The translations under genes were made by a program, and so were the position numbers. Shown here in pieces: positions 43,932 through 52,421 of a stretch of 64,000 nucleotides of DNA. This DNA is from Jeotgalicoccus sp052093725 (GTDB lineage Bacteria > Bacillota > Bacilli > Staphylococcales > Salinicoccaceae). The stretch's first letter is position 1. Every line of letters begins with the position of its first letter. The stretch spans positions 1 through 64,000 of the forward strand of contig JBQDHL010000001.1 in assembly GCA_052093725.1 (NCBI GenBank). Reading direction: 5' to 3'. Below the pieces are notes generated by a model, which was not told the DNA's origin, ran no database searches, and saw only the letters and a program-made list of their open reading frames with translations.

Positions 43932-44705
43932 TTGAAGGGAAGGATAGTCATAACTCACATAAATATCACTGCTAAACGTTTATGTCTATACATCTTCGGT
44001 TTGTTTTTTCTTTCTCTGGGTGTCAGTTTTTCTATTCAAGCTAATCTCGGCGTTTCACCCGTGTCTTCATTAGCTTATGCATTTACACTTTCCACAGGGA
44101 TTTCTATCGGAATTATGACGATAGCCGCGAACATACTTTTTATTATCATTCAAATTATTTTAAGCAAAAAATTTAATTTAAGAGAAGCGAGTGTTCAGCT
44201 TTTAATTGCGTTTCTTTTTGGCTTTATGATGGATATTACATTGTCACTCTTACAAGTATTTCCTGCACCTGAAACATGGGCAATGCGCGGGGTATTTTTG
44301 ATTATAAGTTTATTTGTAGTATCTATTGGGCTGCTTGGCTATTTTAGTGCAAAATTCCCATTAATGCCTTACGATGAACTCACACATGTTATCAGTGAAA
44401 AGTTCAATGTTCAGTTCAGCAAAGCTAAAATTACCAGTGACTTACTAAACGTCGTTGCAGCAGGCATAATATGTATTGTTTTTATCCAGTCATTAGGTTC
44501 GATTGGTATCGGAACATTGATTGCTGCGTACTTTATCGGCAAAATTGTAGGTTGGATGATGAAGAAATATCAGCATCATTTAATTCATTGGTCAGGACAG
44601 AGAAGGGCAATTGCGGAAGAGGTTATTGAAACAGCAGAACCGACGGAAGATACTGATTTAGAAGAAGGAAATTTGAAACCCGATGAAGAACCGGCAGCTC
44701 CATAG
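43932..44705 (+). CDS. YczE/YitT-like integral membrane protein
   Basis: 257 residues in the open frame; five or so helices and an acidic Pro-rich tail (last 35 residues). FFLSLGVSFSIQANLGVSP resembles YczE/YyaS proteins, whose function is poorly defined. The start is uncertain: the only standard codon is TTG 43932, without a clear RBS. A good Shine-Dalgarno-like GGGAAGGA (43937-43944) lies just before an in-frame ATA at 43950. TATAAT at 43909-43914 may be its -10. Confidence 0.75.
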   Translation: MKGRIVITHINITAKRLCLYIFGLFFLSLGVSFSIQANLGVSPVSSLAYAFTLSTGISIGIMTIAANILFIIIQIILSKKFNLREASVQLLIAFLFGFMMDITLSLLQVFPAPETWAMRGVFLIISLFVVSIGLLGYFSAKFPLMPYDELTHVISEKFNVQFSKAKITSDLLNVVAAGIICIVFIQSLGSIGIGTLIAAYFIGKIVGWMMKKYQHHLIHWSGQRRAIAEEVIETAEPTEDTDLEEGNLKPDEEPAAP

Positions 44706-44715
44706 TATATGTTAG

Positions 44716-44743
44716 GAATCTCAAATTATGAGGTTCTTTTTTT
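44716..44743 (+). terminator. Terminator after the YczE-like gene
   Basis: GAATCTCA (44716-44723) and TGAGGTTC (44729-44736) with one G-U, followed by a T-run. Confidence 0.75.
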
Positions 44744-44859
44744 ATGTAACGGATAATGTGAAACAACGAATCAGTAACTCTTAAAGGGATATTACTTTCA
44801 ATCACCGGTATTCTTTTATAACATATTACGCAATGAAGAAAAGTGAAAGGAAGCTACCC

Positions 44860-45840
44860 ATGAACCGCATGCCGTTTTTTGATAATGCGAGATTAGTGTT
44901 AATTTTTCTCGTAGTATTTGGTCATATGATTCAGCCATTTGCGACTGATTCACAGCTGATCAATTCGATTTATGCATTTATATATATTTTTCATATGCCG
45001 ATGTTCATTATGCTGGCGGGCTTCTTTGCCAAAGGTATCGGTGAACCGAAATACATTTTAAATCTCGCGAAAAAATTACTGCTTCCTTATTTAATGTTCC
45101 AGGGACTGTACACGCTATTGTATTATCTGCTCGAACGTGAAGAGTGGTACAAGGGCATCCTGCATCCGCAATGGGCGATGTGGTTTTTAATCAGCCTGTT
45201 CTGCTGGCACATTCTGCTCGTACTGTTTAAAAGAATGCCGGCAGTAGCAAGTACTCTTCTTGCGGTATTTATCGGCATTGCAATCGGCTACGTCGATCTG
45301 TCAGCATATGGACTCAGTCTGTCACGCACGTTCGCATTCTTCCCGTTCTTTTTAGCAGGTTACTTTATGAAAAAAGAACATGTTCAGCTGATAAAAACCA
45401 AGGCCTTAAGTATCGCATCAGTTATTTTTATGATTGCGCTGTTTGCATTTATTTATCTCTTTATCAACGTGGATGTAACGCTTGATACCGACTGGTTATC
45501 CGGTGCAGTCGCTTACCAGCGTCTTGAAGCGGAAATCAGCGGCGGATTGATGCGCCTCATTATTTATATTCTGGCAGCTCTCTTAATTGTCAGTATGATT
45601 GCGTTAATACCATCGGGAGATTTCGGCTGGCTGACGAAAATCGGTGAGAAAACATTATATGTTTATCTGCTGCACGGATTTATTATCCAGCCGTTGAGAG
45701 AGTTTGAAATACTGTGGTATAACCATTGGTATGAAACGTTCTGGTTCGTGCTGCTGTCAGCATTAATTGTTATTCTGCTTTCAAGTAAACCAGTTGTTGC
45801 GGTGACGCGGCCGCTCGTTGAATTGAAGTTGAGGAAATAA
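44860..45840 (+). CDS. Acyltransferase-3-like membrane protein
   Basis: 326 residues from ATG 44860 (MNRMPFFDNARLVLIFLVVFGH), 8 nt after AAAGGAAG; the in-frame ATG at 44833 has no RBS. The N-terminal DNARLVLIFLVVFGHM with the conserved His and about ten helices place it with the acyltransferase-3/OafA-like or fucose-O-acetylase-like membrane proteins, which acylate cell-surface sugars. Exact substrate unknown. Confidence 0.82.
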   Translation: MNRMPFFDNARLVLIFLVVFGHMIQPFATDSQLINSIYAFIYIFHMPMFIMLAGFFAKGIGEPKYILNLAKKLLLPYLMFQGLYTLLYYLLEREEWYKGILHPQWAMWFLISLFCWHILLVLFKRMPAVASTLLAVFIGIAIGYVDLSAYGLSLSRTFAFFPFFLAGYFMKKEHVQLIKTKALSIASVIFMIALFAFIYLFINVDVTLDTDWLSGAVAYQRLEAEISGGLMRLIIYILAALLIVSMIALIPSGDFGWLTKIGEKTLYVYLLHGFIIQPLREFEILWYNHWYETFWFVLLSALIVILLSSKPVVAVTRPLVELKLRK

Positions 45841-45880
45841 AAAAGGACACAGAATCCACACGGATTTCTGTGTCCTTTTG
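45841..45880 (+). terminator. Terminator after the acyltransferase gene
   Basis: AAAAGGACACAGA and ATCC pair with GGATT and TCTGTGTCCTTTT (45841-45879) with one bulge; a long near-perfect stem with T-rich 3' end. Confidence 0.85.
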
Positions 45881-45967
45881 CTGTTTTATGTATGATAGTT
45901 CCAATAAAGGGTAATAAATATTAATAGGGCGTTTTACATAATTAAATAACGGTAATGGAGGATTAAC

Positions 45968-46165
45968 ATGATTATAAATGTTAGGGAACTGCTGCCATTT
46001 CTAATTCCGTTAATAATTTTCCAGCTGCTTTTAATGATTTCCGCCCTGGCAATGATAGTCAAACAGAGGCGCTTTAAATATTTAAACAGAGCGGCGTGGG
46101 TAGTTATTGTTGTTGTATTTAATGTTGTCGGACCTGTCTTGTATTTCGTGCTGGAACGTAAATGA
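45968..46165 (+). CDS. PLDc_N-type small membrane protein (YxlE-like)
   Basis: 65 residues with two hydrophobic helices separated by KQRRFKYLNRAAW, ending VFNVVGPVLYFVLERK. This matches the phospholipase D N-terminal-like domain family, which includes YxlE of Bacillus subtilis, an element of a sigma-factor control locus. No sigma factor is adjacent here. RBS GGAGGA. Confidence 0.75.
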   Translation: MIINVRELLPFLIPLIIFQLLLMISALAMIVKQRRFKYLNRAAWVVIVVVFNVVGPVLYFVLERK

Positions 46166-46183
46166 ATTTTTAAAAAAAGATGA

Positions 46184-46213
46184 TGCAGAAATCCATAAGG
46201 GTTTCTGCTTTTT
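46184..46213 (+). terminator. Terminator after the PLDc_N gene
   Basis: GCAGAAATCC (46184-46193) and GGGTTTCTGC (46199-46208), 10 bp with one G-U, then TTTTT. Confidence 0.85.
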
Positions 46214-46256
46214 AATTACCTTCTAAGTCAACCAGCGATTGACTTAGAAGGTAATT
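46214..46256. repeat. Perfect 18-bp inverted repeat, 7-nt loop
   Basis: AATTACCTTCTAAGTCAA (46214-46231) and its exact complement (46239-46256) flank CCAGCGA. No T-tract on either side and it directly follows a complete terminator, so its role is not termination of the preceding gene. The remaining sequence to 46481 is AT-rich with only a TATAAT at 46446-46451 worth noting. Confidence 0.9.
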
Positions 46257-46481
46257 ATGTAAACCGAACTCTTAGCAAGAATTTTTCATTTTCATATAAT
46301 TTTGGTTGGTCTCAGGTACCTATGTTAATATAAAAGTAAAAAGAATCAGTATTCAACAAACAGGCCAATTCTTTGCTAAAAAAATAACAGCGGAATGTAA
46401 TTTCAAATAAATTAATAAATTACAAACATAAGGGAAACTGACTAGTATAATGGTTTTTTTGCAAAGGAGTGCGTTGAAGAA

Positions 46482-47036
46482 ATGAAACAAAGTACAAGCT
46501 CTTATACATCTCTACCAATCCCTAAAATTCTGCATGAATTGTTCGGGAAGAGAACAACAAAGGTTGAATTAACAATTGTTTTGATTAGCTGCATCGTTAT
46601 CTCTTCTTTTTTGCTCATACATACATATAGTGAATGGTCCGATCTTACAGTATGGAAAAAGATATTACTATTATTATTGACAGTAGACATTACCGGTGGT
46701 GTTGTAGCTAATATTACAAAAGCTACAAATGAATATTATCAAGCAAGTCAGAAAGCAAGATTAGTTTTTTTAGCAATCCATGTTCAACCGCTTTTACTAG
46801 GTTGGTTGTTCGGCAATTTTATATTGTGTGTGACTGTTTGGGTTGTAACTACAGTGACTGCATTATTTATTACTAATCTAAGTGGAAAAGGGGTTCAGCG
46901 TACTGCTGGAATGGCAGTGGCTCTAACAGGAGTGTGCTTCTTAATTGTGCTGCCTGATATTCATCTCATTTTAAATAGTCTACTCGCATTATATATATTG
47001 AAACTTGCTTTTAGCTTTGCAGTTAACCACGATTAA
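46482..47036 (+). CDS. Integral membrane protein of unknown function
   Basis: 184 residues, about five hydrophobic helices after a polar N-terminus. The segment DITGGVVANITKATNEYY is the most distinctive; similar short membrane proteins occur in bacilli without a known role. More AT-rich than its neighbours and bounded by a solitary hairpin and a terminator, so possibly acquired. RBS AAAGGAGTGCG. Confidence 0.75.
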   Translation: MKQSTSSYTSLPIPKILHELFGKRTTKVELTIVLISCIVISSFLLIHTYSEWSDLTVWKKILLLLLTVDITGGVVANITKATNEYYQASQKARLVFLAIHVQPLLLGWLFGNFILCVTVWVVTTVTALFITNLSGKGVQRTAGMAVALTGVCFLIVLPDIHLILNSLLALYILKLAFSFAVNHD

Positions 47037-47075
47037 AACTAATTAACTGAAAAATTTCATTAGGATACCTACAAG

Positions 47076-47121
47076 AGGATGACCAGTAGCGAGAATTTTC
47101 GCTTTTGGTCATCCTTTTTTG
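47076..47121 (+). terminator. Terminator after the 46.5-kb membrane protein gene
   Basis: AGGATGACC (47076-47084) and GGTCATCCT (47107-47115) enclose an inner AGCGA/TCGCT stem, followed by TTTTTT. Nothing further is identified between 47122 and 47277. Confidence 0.88.
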
Positions 47122-47277
47122 TTTCTCCCCCTTAGAAAGCTGGAAAATCCCTGCATCTACTTCTGTTGAAACGAGACTGAGTGATGTTATGCCTGTGGTG
47201 TTAATTACTGCAGTAGCTTCAATACTCATATTTTAATTGTCGATTGTGACATTTAATAAAGCAGTAATTTGAAGAAA

Positions 47278-47301
47278 GAGACTCTCGAGTTGAAGAGTCT
47301 C
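47278..47301 (-). terminator. Terminator of the MBL-fold gene
   Basis: GAGACTCT (47278-47285) and AGAGTCTC (47294-47301), followed on the minus strand by TTTCTTC. Confidence 0.65.
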
Positions 47302-47303
47302 CT

Positions 47304-48026
47304 TTAAAGTTCTTCTGCTTCAATTTCATTGCGGAGCGCCGAAATTTCTGTGCGCGTCATCGGAGCAAGGTGGCCGTGGATATATGTTCCATAAGGGATT
47401 TTGTCGACGCTCTTAACGTACTCATAAAATTTGTCTGCATCGTAACCGCCATCCAGTTCGTAAAAATCGCCTGTGTCGGCATCGCCGGCGAATAGAACTT
47501 TGTCTTCTTGAATGAAGACGACTGCTCCGTCAGCGGAATGCGGGTTTGTGATTGGTGTCATTTCAACTGTGACATTGCCGAGGTTCAGCGTTAAATCCCC
47601 GTCGAATTCAACGTCTGCCGTGATAACTTTTATGTCGGCAATATCATCGTATTCAATTTTTATATGCGTATCGCAGAACTCACATTCCTCGCCGGTTTTA
47701 AGACGCTCAGCCATTGCTTCCTGCGTCCATTGCCATTGAGTAAGATTGTTTAAGATTTCATTCGTTTTGGTATGGGTTATCGTTGTGCCTGGGAAAGCAT
47801 GCATGCCGAATGTGTGGTCCCAGTGCCAATGAGTAATCAGCGCGATTTTCGGATCAGGAAGACCGGCATTTTTAATGGCATCGAGCATTGTGTTTAGGTG
47901 AGCTTCGGAATTACCTGAGTCAACAAGCACGCTGAACTTTTCGCCGTGTATGTAGCCGAGATTCGGACGATCGCGGTTACTGTCGAACGGCAATATGTAT
48001 ACGTGGGGTGAAACCTGTTTAAGCAT
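47304..48026 (-). CDS. MBL-fold metallo-hydrolase
   Basis: 240 residues from ATG 48026 (AAGGA 8 nt upstream); an ATG at 48032 is too close to the RBS. The zinc motif HWHWDH near 67-72, then a His in NPHSADG and Asp/His in AGDADTG and YIHGHLAP, give a complete metallo-beta-lactamase fold. Substrate unknown; glyoxalase II or lactonase-like activities are possible. Confidence 0.85.
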   Translation of the reverse strand: MLKQVSPHVYILPFDSNRDRPNLGYIHGEKFSVLVDSGNSEAHLNTMLDAIKNAGLPDPKIALITHWHWDHTFGMHAFPGTTITHTKTNEILNNLTQWQWTQEAMAERLKTGEECEFCDTHIKIEYDDIADIKVITADVEFDGDLTLNLGNVTVEMTPITNPHSADGAVVFIQEDKVLFAGDADTGDFYELDGGYDADKFYEYVKSVDKIPYGTYIHGHLAPMTRTEISALRNEIEAEEL

Positions 48027-48054
48027 AATCATCTTCCTTTATATAAACAGATAG

Positions 48055-48084
48055 AAAACCACTTAACTTCTGTTAAGTGGTTTT
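48055..48084. terminator. Bidirectional hairpin terminator
   Basis: AAAACCACTTAAC (48055-48067) and GTTAAGTGGTTTT (48072-48084), perfect 13 bp with loop TTCT. On the minus strand it ends the small gene at 48094-48216 before the MBL gene. Confidence 0.8.
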
Positions 48085-48093
48085 AATCTTGTC

Positions 48094-48216
48094 TTATTTT
48101 CTTTTCTTACCTTTTGAAGAGGAATTTTTGTCATCTTTGTTCATAAATTTCTGCACTATTTTATTTATAATGATTGGTGCGATAAAAATTGCCGCACGTC
48201 TGAGTAAACGTCCCAT
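48094..48216 (-). CDS. Small basic membrane-associated protein, 40 residues
   Basis: Starts MGRLLRRAAIFIAPIIINK, followed by a highly charged Lys/Ser-rich tail. TAGGAGG lies 7 nt before the ATG, a promoter (TTTACT, 17 nt, TATATA) lies upstream and a 13-bp terminator downstream, so it is a full small transcription unit. A short hydrophobic or amphipathic segment (about 8-24) is flanked by basic residues. I do not recognise it; a small membrane-active or envelope protein is one possibility. Confidence 0.72.
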   Translation of the reverse strand: MGRLLRRAAIFIAPIIINKIVQKFMNKDDKNSSSKGKKRK

Positions 48217-48243
48217 AAATTTACCTCCTAATTGATAGATAGT

Positions 48244-48272
48244 TATATATAACCATTATCTCACATAGTAAA
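48244..48272 (-). promoter_or_regulatory. Promoter of the 40-residue gene
   Basis: Read on the minus strand: TTTACT (48272-48267), 17-nt spacer, TATATA (48249-48244). Next to it is GGTTATATATAAC, similar to half of the GntR operator at 41175. Confidence 0.55.
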
Positions 48273-48406
48273 ACCAACTGGTTAGAAAAACGCACGGGAA
48301 AATGCCTTTAACAGTGCTGTGGTAGAGGAGGAGACAGGGATGCGGTCGCATGAGCGATGTTCATCGGACTCAACAGGCTCAATCACCAGCGCACCCGCAA
48401 AAAAAA

Positions 48407-48430
48407 GACGATTCCCGTCAGGAAATCGTC
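48407..48430 (-). terminator. Terminator of hemQ
   Basis: GACGATTCCC (48407-48416) and GGAAATCGTC (48421-48430) form a stem with one G-U; on the minus strand eight T follow. Confidence 0.88.
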
Positions 48431-48445
48431 AGTCATAAATAAAAT

Positions 48446-49195
48446 TTATCCGAAGTAATCCGCGATTGCATCGTTCGGGATATGTCCGCCGACGTAGAAG
48501 TCGCCGAAGACGCCGTAGCGTGCGCTTGTTTCATCGAATCTCATTTCGTAGATAATCTTTTTGAATTCGAGCATGTCATCTGATAATAATGTAACTGCCC
48601 ATTCGTATTTGTCTAAGCCTTGTGAGCCTGTGATGTACTGCTTAATCTTGCCGGCATATTGACGGCCAATCATGCCGTGGTCACGCATTAATTTCTTGCG
48701 TTCTTCCATTGGCAGCATGTACCAGTTGTCATCGAGGTCGCGTTTTTTATCCATCGGATAGAAACAGATGTATTTAGATTTTTCCAGTGAAGGATATAAT
48801 CTCTGCTGAATGTGAGGGATTTCCATCATCTCTTCAGGAGTCTTATTTCCGCCTAAGTAGCTGCTCATCTCGATAATTGATACGTATGAGTAAGTTGGGA
48901 TTAAGAAGTCCGCAATTGCAAGCTTGTTAATTTCAAGTTCAAGATTAATCAGTTCGTCTGCTGTTGGACGCAGCAGCCAGATAATAACATCTGCTTTATG
49001 TCCCATGATATTATAGAATGCATAGTCACCTTCGTGTTTTTCATGCACTTCTTCTTGTCTGTTTAAAAAAGCCTGAAGTTCATCTGTCAGAGAATTTCTT
49101 TCATCTTTGTCCAGTACACGCAAAGCTGCCCAGTCCACGCTGTAAAGCAGGTGTAAGCTGTACCAGCCATCTATCGTACTTACCGGTTCACTCAT
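48446..49195 (-). CDS. hemQ: Coproheme decarboxylase HemQ
   Basis: 249 residues, chlorite dismutase-like fold. HemQ oxidatively decarboxylates coproheme III to heme b in Gram-positive bacteria. Tyr146 and Lys150 in FYPMDK and the axial His173 in RDHG correspond to the catalytic residues of staphylococcal HemQ. Divergent from pta, as in Staphylococcus and Bacillus. Confidence 0.95.
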   Translation of the reverse strand: MSEPVSTIDGWYSLHLLYSVDWAALRVLDKDERNSLTDELQAFLNRQEEVHEKHEGDYAFYNIMGHKADVIIWLLRPTADELINLELEINKLAIADFLIPTYSYVSIIEMSSYLGGNKTPEEMMEIPHIQQRLYPSLEKSKYICFYPMDKKRDLDDNWYMLPMEERKKLMRDHGMIGRQYAGKIKQYITGSQGLDKYEWAVTLLSDDMLEFKKIIYEMRFDETSARYGVFGDFYVGGHIPNDAIADYFG

Positions 49196-49238
49196 CTTAG
49201 TCTCTCCTTATTAAGTCATTACTTCTATTCTAGACTAA

Positions 49239-49294
49239 TGGAAAACGTTTTAACAAGAGATTCTGTTTAAAAGATGTGACAAAACACGTATAAT
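49239..49294 (+). promoter_or_regulatory. pta promoter with upstream cre-like site
   Basis: TTTAAA (49266-49271), 17-nt spacer, TATAAT (49289-49294). Upstream, TGGAAAACGTTTTAAC (49239-49254) contains the palindrome AAAACGTTTT (49242-49251), centred about 54 nt before the predicted start. CcpA activates pta from a site near this position in Bacillus subtilis, so activation rather than repression is inferred. Confidence 0.65.
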
Positions 49295-49326
49295 ATACTT
49301 AAAGTATAGTAGCCAAGGAGGATATA

Positions 49327-50316
49327 ATGAGTAAATTCATTAAAGATCTTAAAAATAATTTAAATGGTGAAAATATCAGGATTGTATTTCCAGAAGGTAC
49401 AGATAAAAGAATTCTGACTGCAGCAGCAGGTCATTTAGAGAACAGCTACGTGCATCCCATTGTTCTGGGAGATGCTGACGAGCTGAATAAAATTGCGGCA
49501 GAGGAAAACATTGATATAGAGGGTTTAGAAATTTTAAACCCGAAAAAATCTGATTTAAGCGCGGAGCTTGCGGAGAAATTTTGTGAAGTTAGACAGGGCA
49601 AAGTGACGCTGGAACAGGCTCAGGATATTATTCAAAATATAAATTATTTTGGAACGATGCTTGTACATACAGGCTATGCTGACGGAATGGTGTCAGGCGC
49701 GATGCATTCGACACCGGACACGGTGCGCCCGGCACTGCAAATTATTAAAACAAAAGAAGGCGTCTCGAAAACGAGCGGTATTTTCTTTATGCGCCGAGGC
49801 GATGAACTGTATGTAATGGGAGATTGTGCGATTAACCCGACACTGACTGCTGAAGAGCTTTCGGAAGTTGCGGTTGAAACAGCGAAGACGACGATGAGTT
49901 TCGGTATTACACCGCGTGTTGCGCTCTTAAGCTTTTCTTCAAAAGGATCTGCAAAAACAGAAGAAGCGGAGAAAGTCCGTTTAGCCACTGAGTACGCACA
50001 GGATAAACTTCCGGATACGTTAATCGACGGCGAGCTGCAGTTTGATGCGGCATTCGTTCCCGGTGTAGCTGAGAAAAAATCTCCGAATTCCCCACTCGAA
50101 GGAAATGCGAATGTCTTTATCTTCCCATCACTTGAAGCGGGTAATATCGGTTATAAAATTGCTCAGCGTTTAGGCGGATTCGAAGCTTACGGACCGATTT
50201 TGCAAGGCTTGAACAAGCCGGTTAACGATCTGTCACGAGGTACGACGACGGAAGAAGTGTATAACCTGGCATTATTTACAGCAACACAGGTGATGGCGAA
50301 TCGTCATGACAGCTGA
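49327..50316 (+). CDS. pta: Phosphate acetyltransferase
   Basis: 329 residues, the short Pta form. Interconverts acetyl-CoA and acetyl phosphate in overflow metabolism. RIVFPEGTDKRIL at the N-terminus, MVSGAMHSTPDTVRPAL and GRGTT-like DLSRGTT near the end are typical. RBS AAGGAGGA. Overlaps lipL by 11 nt. Confidence 0.96.
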   Translation: MSKFIKDLKNNLNGENIRIVFPEGTDKRILTAAAGHLENSYVHPIVLGDADELNKIAAEENIDIEGLEILNPKKSDLSAELAEKFCEVRQGKVTLEQAQDIIQNINYFGTMLVHTGYADGMVSGAMHSTPDTVRPALQIIKTKEGVSKTSGIFFMRRGDELYVMGDCAINPTLTAEELSEVAVETAKTTMSFGITPRVALLSFSSKGSAKTEEAEKVRLATEYAQDKLPDTLIDGELQFDAAFVPGVAEKKSPNSPLEGNANVFIFPSLEAGNIGYKIAQRLGGFEAYGPILQGLNKPVNDLSRGTTTEEVYNLALFTATQVMANRHDS

Positions 50317-51121
50317 ATTTTTTAACGGACCGATGGAAGTCATTGATAGAATGCGGACGGGAAATCCGTTTGAATCATTTGCGTTCGATGACTTCCTGCA
50401 GCATCAAATCAGTGAAGACAATGTACCTAAAGTACGGTTTTGGGTGCATTCACCTTATATTATATTAGGACTTCAGGATGCGAGACTGCCAAAACTATCT
50501 TACGGACTCGACTACATTTCAGATGCAGGCTACGATTATATCGTGCGCAACAGCGGAGGTTTAGGTGTTGTGCTGGACGAAGGTGTACTGAATATCACTT
50601 TGATTTTACCTAAAGCAGATTTTCCTTACATAGAAAAAGGCTATGATATAATGACAGAATTAGTAATAAAAATGTTTCCGGAAGGAAAAATCGAAGCGTA
50701 TGAAATTTCAGCAAGCTACTGTCCCGGGACTTACGACTTAAGTATCGGTGGCAAAAAGTTCGCAGGCATTTCACAGCGCCGCATTAAAGACGGTGTCGCT
50801 GTTCAGATATACTTATCTATTACAGGCAGCGGAGCGGAGCGTGCGTTAATGATGCAGGACTTTTACCGAGATGCACATGCAGCAGACAGTAAAAAGTTCA
50901 CGTATCCGGTAATTAATCCCGAGCATATGGCATCTTTAAATGAACTGCTCAGTGCGAATTTTACAATTGAAGAAGTTGAAGAACGTGCATTGAATGCACT
51001 CCGTGATATGGGTGCGGAAATGACAGATTATCCGGTACTGAACGACGAGCAGCAGGCTCAGTATGAACAGTTCCTCGGAAACATTAAAGAACGTAATAAA
51101 AAATACGTAACTTTTGACTGA
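50306..51121 (+). CDS. lipL: Octanoyl/lipoyl amidotransferase LipL
   Basis: 271 residues, biotin/lipoate ligase fold. RNSGG (81-85), the catalytic Cys139 in SYCPGTYDLSI, and GGKKFAGISQRR fit LipL, which moves octanoyl or lipoyl groups from GcvH to E2 subunits. In Staphylococcus aureus the homologue after pta is followed by mvaK1-mvaD-mvaK2; here it is not. The alternative, an ATP-dependent lipoate ligase, is less likely because of the Cys. Confidence 0.88.
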   Translation: MTAEFFNGPMEVIDRMRTGNPFESFAFDDFLQHQISEDNVPKVRFWVHSPYIILGLQDARLPKLSYGLDYISDAGYDYIVRNSGGLGVVLDEGVLNITLILPKADFPYIEKGYDIMTELVIKMFPEGKIEAYEISASYCPGTYDLSIGGKKFAGISQRRIKDGVAVQIYLSITGSGAERALMMQDFYRDAHAADSKKFTYPVINPEHMASLNELLSANFTIEEVEERALNALRDMGAEMTDYPVLNDEQQAQYEQFLGNIKERNKKYVTFD

Positions 51122-51148
51122 CCAGTATATATTTAATACTGGTTTTTT
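51121..51148 (+). terminator. Terminator after lipL
   Basis: ACCAGTAT (51121-51128) and ATACTGGT (51136-51143), then TTTTTT. It begins at the last base of the lipL stop. Confidence 0.85.
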
Positions 51149-51172
51149 CATTTTCATGAAAGAAGGAATGGT

Positions 51173-52351
51173 ATGTCGATAAGTTCTTATGCGCCTAAAA
51201 TTTGGACTAAAGAATTTACAGCAATTTTTGCATTTCACTTTATTTTAATGGGTGCGATGTATTCAACATTAGTAACAGTTGGAAACTATGCTATTGAAAA
51301 ATACGATGTCAATCCGAGCATTGCCGGATTTGTCGCAAGTATATTCATCGTCGGAGTACTGCTCGGACGCGGCGTCACAGGTTTTCAGATTAATTATCTC
51401 GGTGGACGGAAAATTATGTTCATCGGGACAATGCTTTATTTTTTAACTTATATTTTATATTTCTTTGATTTTGGCTTAACATTTTTAATTATCACGAGAC
51501 TGCTTAACGGTTTCGCGACTGGGATTATCAGTACAGCGCTTAATACACTCGCTACGATCTCTGTACCGGAAGAACGCCGTGGTGAAGGTATCAGTTACTT
51601 CAGTTTAAGTATGGTGGTTGCGAGTGCGGTCGGTCCGTTTATCGCGTTTCTGCTTCTCGAACAAATTTCATTTGAAACGATGTTAATTTATGTCGGTATT
51701 TTAATGCTGGTTGTCGTTCTAATGCTTCCGCTGATTAAAATTAACAATGTAACGAAGGAAACGGCAGTGAAGCCGAAAAAATTCGTGCTGATAGAGAAAA
51801 ACTCACTCAAAATGCTTGTGCCCATCTTTCTTATGGGACTCGCATATTCAAGCGTGCTGTCATTTTTAAATACTTATGCAATAGAAATCAATGTCGTTAC
51901 AGCGGCAAGCTTCTTCTTTATCGTCTATGCGGCGGCAGTACTGGCAACGCGGCCGTTTACAGGCCGGTTAATCGACCGGAAGGGTCCGAACATAGTGATT
52001 TATCCGACGTTTATATTGATGGCAATCGGATTTTTCTTACTCGGCAGCACATCGACAGGCATCGTTGTTTTAATTGCAGGCTTTCTTATCGGCCTCGGTT
52101 TCGGGAACTTCCAGTCGGCCGCGCAGATTATCTGCGTGAATATGGCATCGAAAGAAAATGTCGGACTCGCGACATCGACGTATTTTATTATTTTAGAAAT
52201 TGGTCTCGGTTTCGGTCCTGTATTTTTAGGACTGCTCGTACCATTTGCCGGATACAGCGGAATGTATTTACTATTAATTGTACCGATACTCGCTGCAGGC
52301 TTCGTTTACTTCCTGATGGTTGGAAAACGCGGCACCGATTCATACAGCTAA
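51173..52351 (+). CDS. MFS transporter
   Basis: 392 residues with twelve predicted helices. Motif A-like GRGVTGFQINYLGGRK follows helix 2, and a second copy TRPFTGRLIDRKGP occurs in the C-terminal half. Looks like a drug:H+ antiporter-type exporter of the YbcL/AraJ group; the substrate is unknown. Confidence 0.88.
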   Translation: MSISSYAPKIWTKEFTAIFAFHFILMGAMYSTLVTVGNYAIEKYDVNPSIAGFVASIFIVGVLLGRGVTGFQINYLGGRKIMFIGTMLYFLTYILYFFDFGLTFLIITRLLNGFATGIISTALNTLATISVPEERRGEGISYFSLSMVVASAVGPFIAFLLLEQISFETMLIYVGILMLVVVLMLPLIKINNVTKETAVKPKKFVLIEKNSLKMLVPIFLMGLAYSSVLSFLNTYAIEINVVTAASFFFIVYAAAVLATRPFTGRLIDRKGPNIVIYPTFILMAIGFFLLGSTSTGIVVLIAGFLIGLGFGNFQSAAQIICVNMASKENVGLATSTYFIILEIGLGFGPVFLGLLVPFAGYSGMYLLLIVPILAAGFVYFLMVGKRGTDSYS

Positions 52352-52359
52352 ACAGGTTG

Positions 52360-52386
52360 AAACGGTCGGCTTAGCTGGCCGTTTTA
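52360..52386 (+). terminator. Weak terminator after the MFS gene
   Basis: AAACGGTC (52360-52367) and GGCCGTTT (52377-52384), one G-U, short T-run. Confidence 0.55.
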
Positions 52387-52421
52387 TGATATTATTGGGG
52401 TGTTAAGGGAGGCGTAACAGC

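Noticed and set aside
47023..47229. 68-codon minus-strand frame between the membrane protein and MBL genes
   Set aside because: No ribosome-binding site, and it runs through a strong plus-strand terminator. Possibly a gene remnant, but no family recognised.
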